NCBI GenBank assembly: GCA_001940755.1
Contig: MEHH01000086.1
Coordinates: 1-9,111 of the forward strand
Source: Candidatus Heimdallarchaeota archaeon AB_125
Lineage (GTDB): Archaea; Asgardarchaeota; Heimdallarchaeia; Heimdallarchaeales; Heimdallarchaeaceae
DNA: 9,111 nt
Direction: 5' to 3'
Below, in pieces: positions 5,426-9,111 of this stretch. The position numbers were made by a program, and so were the translations under genes. Each line of letters opens with the position of its first letter. Positions within the stretch are counted from its first letter, which is position 1. The notes below the pieces were generated by a model. That model did no database searches and was not told where the DNA came from. It worked only from the letters and a program-made list of their open reading frames with translations.

Positions 5426-8329
5426 TTATGTCAGTATTTTCCTGAATCGATAGCTGATGACCGGGATCATAACTAAAGAAACAAGTATTATACCTATTAC
5501 CCAGTTAACGATTGTTCTTATTGTATCTAATTTATCCCAAAACTGGACATTTACGAAGATTTCTATGCGACCATCTGAAGGAGTAAAACCAGAGAATTTT
5601 AGTGGAACATACAAAGTATGCAATCCATACATTTCAAATGCAAAGTCAATACTGTACTTACCAGTTGTGGAATTATACTCAAGTTCAAGATGTTCAAATA
5701 CATGATTTGGATACAATAGAGTAGCATTTAATTTGTAATTTGCACTTATGTAAGAACTTCCGTTTGTAAATTTGACTTCTACACCAAAAGAAACCTGTTT
5801 TCGAATAAGTATATTCTCAGGAATACTCTCTACTATATACTTTGGTCTATGAGTATCAATAAGCCAATTGAATGTTTCATTTACCAATTGGGAGTTTTTC
5901 AAATCCAAACCAAAGATATCTTTGAATGAATTATCCAGTCCAGCTCTAGAAGGTTTATCTTCATAAGAATCGGGTAACAAGCCATGATCTGTAAATGGGT
6001 ATCCAGAACCAAAAATCATTACCCTTCCATTATAATATTCTTTTGCTAAAGTTGCATTAAACACATATTCTACATCATCTATAACTGCCTCAAATGTTGC
6101 TAGTGCAGTATTGTTTTCATTTGGATTATCGTTGAAACCAACTGGTCTTCCCCAAAACATGAAAGAATCCACTTCAAATATATTACTTGTTTCAACAACC
6201 TGAGCTTCATATGGAATATAATCTATAGGGATTGCTTCTCCTACACTTGCACCAAATTGTCCCAGTAATTCATCACAAGCATAATAGTTACTTGAGATTA
6301 AAGGTTCATTTTCAATAGACTTCGCATCAATAAACCTGATACTATCAATTAAGAATAGAAGCGAACCTCCATTTTGAACAAAACTATGAATATCATCTAA
6401 CTCTTTGGATGTAAAATTGAATTCTGGATCTGAGATAACTAATATGTCTATATCTGTAAATGAGTAGTTTCCTCGGTAATGATTGCGGATTCTAAATCCT
6501 CTATCCTTCAATATTCGAGTTAGGTAAGTATGTGTTCCTACTGACGAGGAAGCATCAAACCATCGATTTTCAGTATCATTTTCATGAGAGTTATCAAAAA
6601 GAATTGTTCCTCCCAAATATCTTGTTTGAATTGAAATACTCAAAGTTGTAGTGATACCATCTAAATTCTCAAATGAAATTTCTGCATTAATTTCTCTCAT
6701 AGGTGTATCAAGAGGAATTGTGATGTTGAATGCAAAATGATTCCAACCAGTATAAACAGAAATCTGATCTGGTATTTCTATGAATTGTGAATCTCCTGCA
6801 ACTGAAGTATTAATCTGTCCATCAAATGATGATATTAATTTAATGAAGAACTCCGATGTTTCCCCTTCTACACAAGAGTAAAAATACTCATTCACTGGAG
6901 AAATCCTTTTTGGTAATGTAGTAAAGAGGTCAAGAGTTCGAAGGTTCTCTAAATAATTATATGCAGCTAGTGGATTGATCATTCCATTACCTTGATAGAC
7001 TATTGGAAAATTCATATCGATTGCAGTTTCTAAAATTTCTGATTCATATTTGTGCGTACCAATTCCAGGAAACGCTCCAATCAATAATGCAAAAACCCCA
7101 CTAACTATAGGTGCAGATACAGATGTTCCAGATACCCATTTTGAACCTCCTGTTGTTGCATCACTACCTTGTATAGCAACTCCAGGTGCTAGTAAATCTA
7201 TACCTACAGAGAAATTTCTGTTTAAACCTTTTGAAGTAAAAATTGCTAAATCATTCATGTATTCAGATGCACCAACGGAAATAACATGATCCCAAATTGC
7301 AGGAGCACCAATAGAAGATCCTGAAGGACCATAATTGCCAGCTGATGCAATTACAGGTATATCTTGTCTAGCAGCTTCATAGATCAGCTCTTCAATTGGA
7401 TCACCCATCTCTGCAAACGTTACTGACGTTAAACTAGCAGAGATCAAGTGAGGATTGTATTGAATTGCTTCATCAAAACCGATTATTAACCATTCATCTT
7501 TCCCGTAACCAGTTCGATCTAGAACTTTTATATTGAATATCTTAGCATCAGGAGCAATACCATAATTATCAGTTATCTCAACAATACCATCAGCATCTCT
7601 ATATTTGCCATTCCCTGCCAAGATTGAGGCAATGTGTGTTCCATGACCACTTAAATCATCAGAATCTTCAACTGCAGGAATCAGATTAACATCAATAGTA
7701 ATCTTAGGTTCATCATAGTTTCTCAAACCATCTAAAGCTGGTGCAACTGAAGCATTTAAGCCACTATCTAAAATAGCAATATTAACCCCATAGCCTGTAG
7801 CACCAGCATCATGAATAGTATCTACTTCAAGAGCTTGACGAAGAACACTTAGATCCACAGATCCAGAAAAATCCATATCTACATTTTGAGGAATATAAAA
7901 ATCATATGTACCTATTGGATAAGCATATTTCACTCTTAAATCATCAAATTTCAATTGTTGTAAAGCTACAACTTCATAGAAAAATGAAACAGCTGGTATT
8001 GACTTGAAAATTCTTTCAATTGTTATGTCACAATCAATGGAACTTTCAATAAATTTCTCTCTCTCTTCAAAAGAGAAAAAAGATACCATAACTCTGCCAT
8101 TGAAGGCCAATAAATCACGGTAAATTTGGTTCTTAGACATTGGAACTTTCCATCTTTGAGCCTCAAGAACATTACTGGCTTCTGCTATTGAAAAACTAGT
8201 TTCATTTGAACCAATGTTTGAATTGAATAGTGTAGGATTATTTATGTGAGAAGAATTTGCTTGAATTAGCATTGGTAAGGGGAGAATAAGAAGCGAAACT
8301 AGAAAAAAGATGAATGGCTTATTTCTCAT
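5426..8329 (-). CDS. Membrane-anchored S8 subtilase, site-1-protease-like
   Basis: A 967-residue secreted serine protease. Residues 1-24 are a signal peptide, with cleavage likely after IQA. A propeptide follows (about 58-140); its LLAFNGRVMVSF resembles the I9-type prodomain of eukaryotic site-1 protease. The S8 domain (about 160-460) has an intact active site: D188 (AILDSG), H229 (SGHGTHIA), oxyanion N332 (ASAGNYGP) and S403 (SGTSVSAP). A beta-rich region (about 465-570) leads to a GATase/GIFT-like alpha/beta domain (about 572-825; GGTILFDNSHEND, then NGGSLLFLIDS, then GRVMIFGSGYPF). A second beta domain (830-935), one membrane helix (about 941-960) and a short basic tail (RFRK) follow, so the bulk faces outside. 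I count 15 N-x-S/T sequons with x not proline, fitting a glycosylated ectodomain. The order of domains parallels SKI-1/MBTPS1, as judged from memory of that protein. Substrates are unknown. No intramembrane protease lies nearby. Confidence 0.93.
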   Translation of the reverse strand: MRNKPFIFFLVSLLILPLPMLIQANSSHINNPTLFNSNIGSNETSFSIAEASNVLEAQRWKVPMSKNQIYRDLLAFNGRVMVSFFSFEEREKFIESSIDCDITIERIFKSIPAVSFFYEVVALQQLKFDDLRVKYAYPIGTYDFYIPQNVDMDFSGSVDLSVLRQALEVDTIHDAGATGYGVNIAILDSGLNASVAPALDGLRNYDEPKITIDVNLIPAVEDSDDLSGHGTHIASILAGNGKYRDADGIVEITDNYGIAPDAKIFNIKVLDRTGYGKDEWLIIGFDEAIQYNPHLISASLTSVTFAEMGDPIEELIYEAARQDIPVIASAGNYGPSGSSIGAPAIWDHVISVGASEYMNDLAIFTSKGLNRNFSVGIDLLAPGVAIQGSDATTGGSKWVSGTSVSAPIVSGVFALLIGAFPGIGTHKYESEILETAIDMNFPIVYQGNGMINPLAAYNYLENLRTLDLFTTLPKRISPVNEYFYSCVEGETSEFFIKLISSFDGQINTSVAGDSQFIEIPDQISVYTGWNHFAFNITIPLDTPMREINAEISFENLDGITTTLSISIQTRYLGGTILFDNSHENDTENRWFDASSSVGTHTYLTRILKDRGFRIRNHYRGNYSFTDIDILVISDPEFNFTSKELDDIHSFVQNGGSLLFLIDSIRFIDAKSIENEPLISSNYYACDELLGQFGASVGEAIPIDYIPYEAQVVETSNIFEVDSFMFWGRPVGFNDNPNENNTALATFEAVIDDVEYVFNATLAKEYYNGRVMIFGSGYPFTDHGLLPDSYEDKPSRAGLDNSFKDIFGLDLKNSQLVNETFNWLIDTHRPKYIVESIPENILIRKQVSFGVEVKFTNGSSYISANYKLNATLLYPNHVFEHLELEYNSTTGKYSIDFAFEMYGLHTLYVPLKFSGFTPSDGRIEIFVNVQFWDKLDTIRTIVNWVIGIILVSLVMIPVISYRFRKILT

Positions 8330-8379
8330 AGCTATAGGATGGTATTTAGACTTTTAGATTTTTCCCTAGTGTTAATCAA

Positions 8380-8395
8380 TTTAAAATATATATTT
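8380..8395 (-). promoter_or_regulatory. Candidate TATA box of the subtilase gene
   Basis: On the minus strand AAATATATATTTTAAA lies about 50-65 bases before the ATG at 8329. Transcription would begin near 8355-8362, leaving a leader of about 30 bases. No clear Shine-Dalgarno precedes this ATG. The A/T box is nearly symmetrical and could in principle be used in either direction, but the rps8e start is more than 100 bases away on the other side. Confidence 0.45.
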
Positions 8396-8434
8396 GTCGG
8401 AATATTAAAAACCACAGACTTTGTTCTGTATATT

Positions 8435-8460
8435 CACTATAAAATGGAAAGTCTTATATT
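8435..8460 (+). promoter_or_regulatory. Candidate promoter of rps8e
   Basis: CACTATAAAATGG (from 8435) and, further on, GAAAGTCTTATATT both resemble archaeal BRE/TATA elements in the right position before the ATG at 8498. I cannot decide between them. The first gives a leader of about 30 bases, the second a shorter one of about 15-20 bases. Confidence 0.4.
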
Positions 8461-8482
8461 AGAACAATATGGATGATTTCCA

Positions 8483-8488
8483 AGGTGA
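8483..8488 (+). promoter_or_regulatory. Shine-Dalgarno of rps8e
   Basis: AGGTGA ends nine bases before the ATG at 8498, the same motif as before rps30e. It supports this start, which also begins the conserved S8e N-terminus. Confidence 0.7.
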
Positions 8489-8497
8489 AATAACACT

Positions 8498-8893
8498 ATG
8501 CCATACCAATGGTTAAAACGCTCACGAAGGAAATTATCAGGTGGTCTTATCAGAAGAGCAGCCTCAAAGAAAAAGAGAGATATGGGAAGATATCCAGCTG
8601 AAACCCAGATTGGTCCAAGAGTTCTTAAACCAATCAGAACACGTGGTGGAAATCTTAAATATCGTACACTGAAAGAGGAGCATGCCAATGTTATAGATCA
8701 AGAAACAGGTATAACAAAGAAAGTTAGAATTATCAATGTTCTTGAAAATAGGGCTAATCGTGAATACGCTAGAAGAAGAATTATTACCAAAGGATGTGTA
8801 GTTGATACAGAACTCGGTAAAGCTAGAGTTACCAGCAGACCCGGACAACATGGTAATATTAACTGTGTGCTTATTGAACGAAAGGAAGAATAA
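8498..8893 (+). CDS. rps8e: 30S ribosomal protein S8e
   Basis: A 131-residue small-subunit ribosomal protein of the archaeal/eukaryotic S8e family, about the usual archaeal length. The conserved N-terminus is a basic segment with RRKLSGGLIRRAASKKKRDM (10-29) followed by GRYPAETQIG (30-39), corresponding to the family's R-x-x-GG…RKKRKxxxGR…T-x-(I/V)G pattern. The middle has VRTRGGN-like IRTRGGNLKYRTL (46-58). The C-terminus contains ITKGCVVDTELGKARVTSRP (95-114) and GQHGNINCVLI, matching the typical GxI(I/V)xTxxGxARVTSRPGQ-G-x-(V/I)NAVLI ending. The start is set by the Shine-Dalgarno at 8483-8488. It is divergent from the subtilase gene, and SRP19 follows 46 bases later on the same strand, so the two are probably one transcript. 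Confidence 0.96.
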   Translation: MPYQWLKRSRRKLSGGLIRRAASKKKRDMGRYPAETQIGPRVLKPIRTRGGNLKYRTLKEEHANVIDQETGITKKVRIINVLENRANREYARRRIITKGCVVDTELGKARVTSRPGQHGNINCVLIERKEE

Positions 8894-8939
8894 GTTAATC
8901 TTCCAAATCTTTTAAAAACAATTTGAGTAAGGCTATATT

Positions 8940-9111
8940 ATGTTACGCAAAAAGCGTTATTTTGTACTCTATCCAGAATATTTCGATAAGAAGCTTTCAC
9001 GCAAACAGGGTAGAAAAATTCCTAGAAACAAAGCTGTTGAAGGATGTAATTTATCTAAAGTCGCATATGCATGTAAATATCTAGAACTTGAATATGAGGT
9101 TGAAAAAGATA
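8940..9111 (+). CDS. srp19: Signal recognition particle 19 kDa subunit, 3' truncated by window
   Basis: The first 57 codons are present and the gene runs off the window. The translation begins MLRKKRYFVLYPEYFDKKLS and continues with RKQGRKIPRNKAVEG (21-35). It matches the SRP19 pattern of a YPxYFD segment followed by LSRxxGRKxPxxxAV, and then an alpha helix with a YLELEYE segment. SRP19 binds SRP RNA and prepares it for SRP54 in targeting proteins to the membrane. The ATG follows GAGTAAGG (8925-8932) at a 7-base spacing, a weak ribosome binding site. The 46-base gap after rps8e contains a TATA-like TTTTAAAAA (8910-8918), so close to the ATG that it would give a nearly leaderless transcript; cotranscription with rps8e is more likely. 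Confidence 0.92.
   Translation, partial: MLRKKRYFVLYPEYFDKKLSRKQGRKIPRNKAVEGCNLSKVAYACKYLELEYEVEKD

Noticed and set aside
5449..5462. Box C-like TGATGA on the plus strand, considered as a C/D guide RNA because Nop5 and fibrillarin are nearby
   Set aside because: It lies within the protease coding region and I found no correctly spaced D, C' and D' boxes.
7050..7289. Plus-strand open frame opposite the catalytic domain of the subtilase
   Set aside because: It mirrors the SGTSVSAP region in antisense and shows no independent start signal or motif.
7829..7840. RQAL (residues 164-167) as a site-1-protease-type RxxL self-cleavage site
   Set aside because: It falls at the beginning of the expected catalytic domain, and RxxL is too common to carry weight alone.
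8437..8851. Two open frames on the minus strand opposite rps8e
   Set aside because: They lie antisense to a clear ribosomal protein and show Cys/Phe/Ser-rich composition typical of antisense reading, with no recognisable motif or ribosome binding site.

Overview
This window looks like chromosomal DNA from an AT-rich archaeon. The evidence is that it carries archaeal/eukaryotic-type ribosomal proteins S30e and S8e, SRP19, a Nop5–fibrillarin pair and a stand-alone Elp3. Several starts have Shine-Dalgarno sequences of the GGTGAT type, and TATA/BRE-like promoters precede several genes. S30e is, from general knowledge, mainly found in TACK and Asgard archaea and in eukaryotes. Together with the low GC and the eukaryote-like protease this suggests an Asgard lineage, but that placement is inference. 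I see no mobile element, CRISPR array, tRNA or rRNA, and no gene-free stretch over 300 bases. The longest gap is about 170 bases, at 8330-8497.

Layout: a plus-strand block holds rps30e (101-283), elp3 (315-1904) and a COG1395-type HTH regulator (1987-2979). It runs convergently into a minus-strand block. Read in its own direction, that block is a large secreted membrane-anchored subtilase (8329-5426), a small winged-helix protein (5292-5014), Nop5 (4964-3675) and fibrillarin (3672-2989). A second plus-strand block, divergent from the subtilase, holds rps8e (8498-8893) and the start of SRP19 (8940 to the window edge).

How the genes fit together: S30e and S8e are small-subunit proteins. Nop5 and fibrillarin are the core and the methyltransferase of the box C/D RNP that 2'-O-methylates rRNA and tRNA. 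Elp3 modifies the wobble uridine of tRNA, and SRP19 helps assemble the signal recognition particle. Most of the window is therefore translation and RNP housekeeping. The exception is the 967-residue subtilase. Its order of parts (signal peptide, propeptide, S8 catalytic domain, beta-rich region, a GATase/GIFT-like domain, a C-terminal membrane anchor with a short basic tail) resembles eukaryotic site-1 protease (SKI-1/MBTPS1) more than ordinary secreted subtilisins. This is the most interesting item here.

Smaller points worth checking are paired inverted repeats around the TATA box of the winged-helix gene, a possible hairpin covering the Nop5 ribosome binding site, and an RGG-like basic tail on Nop5.
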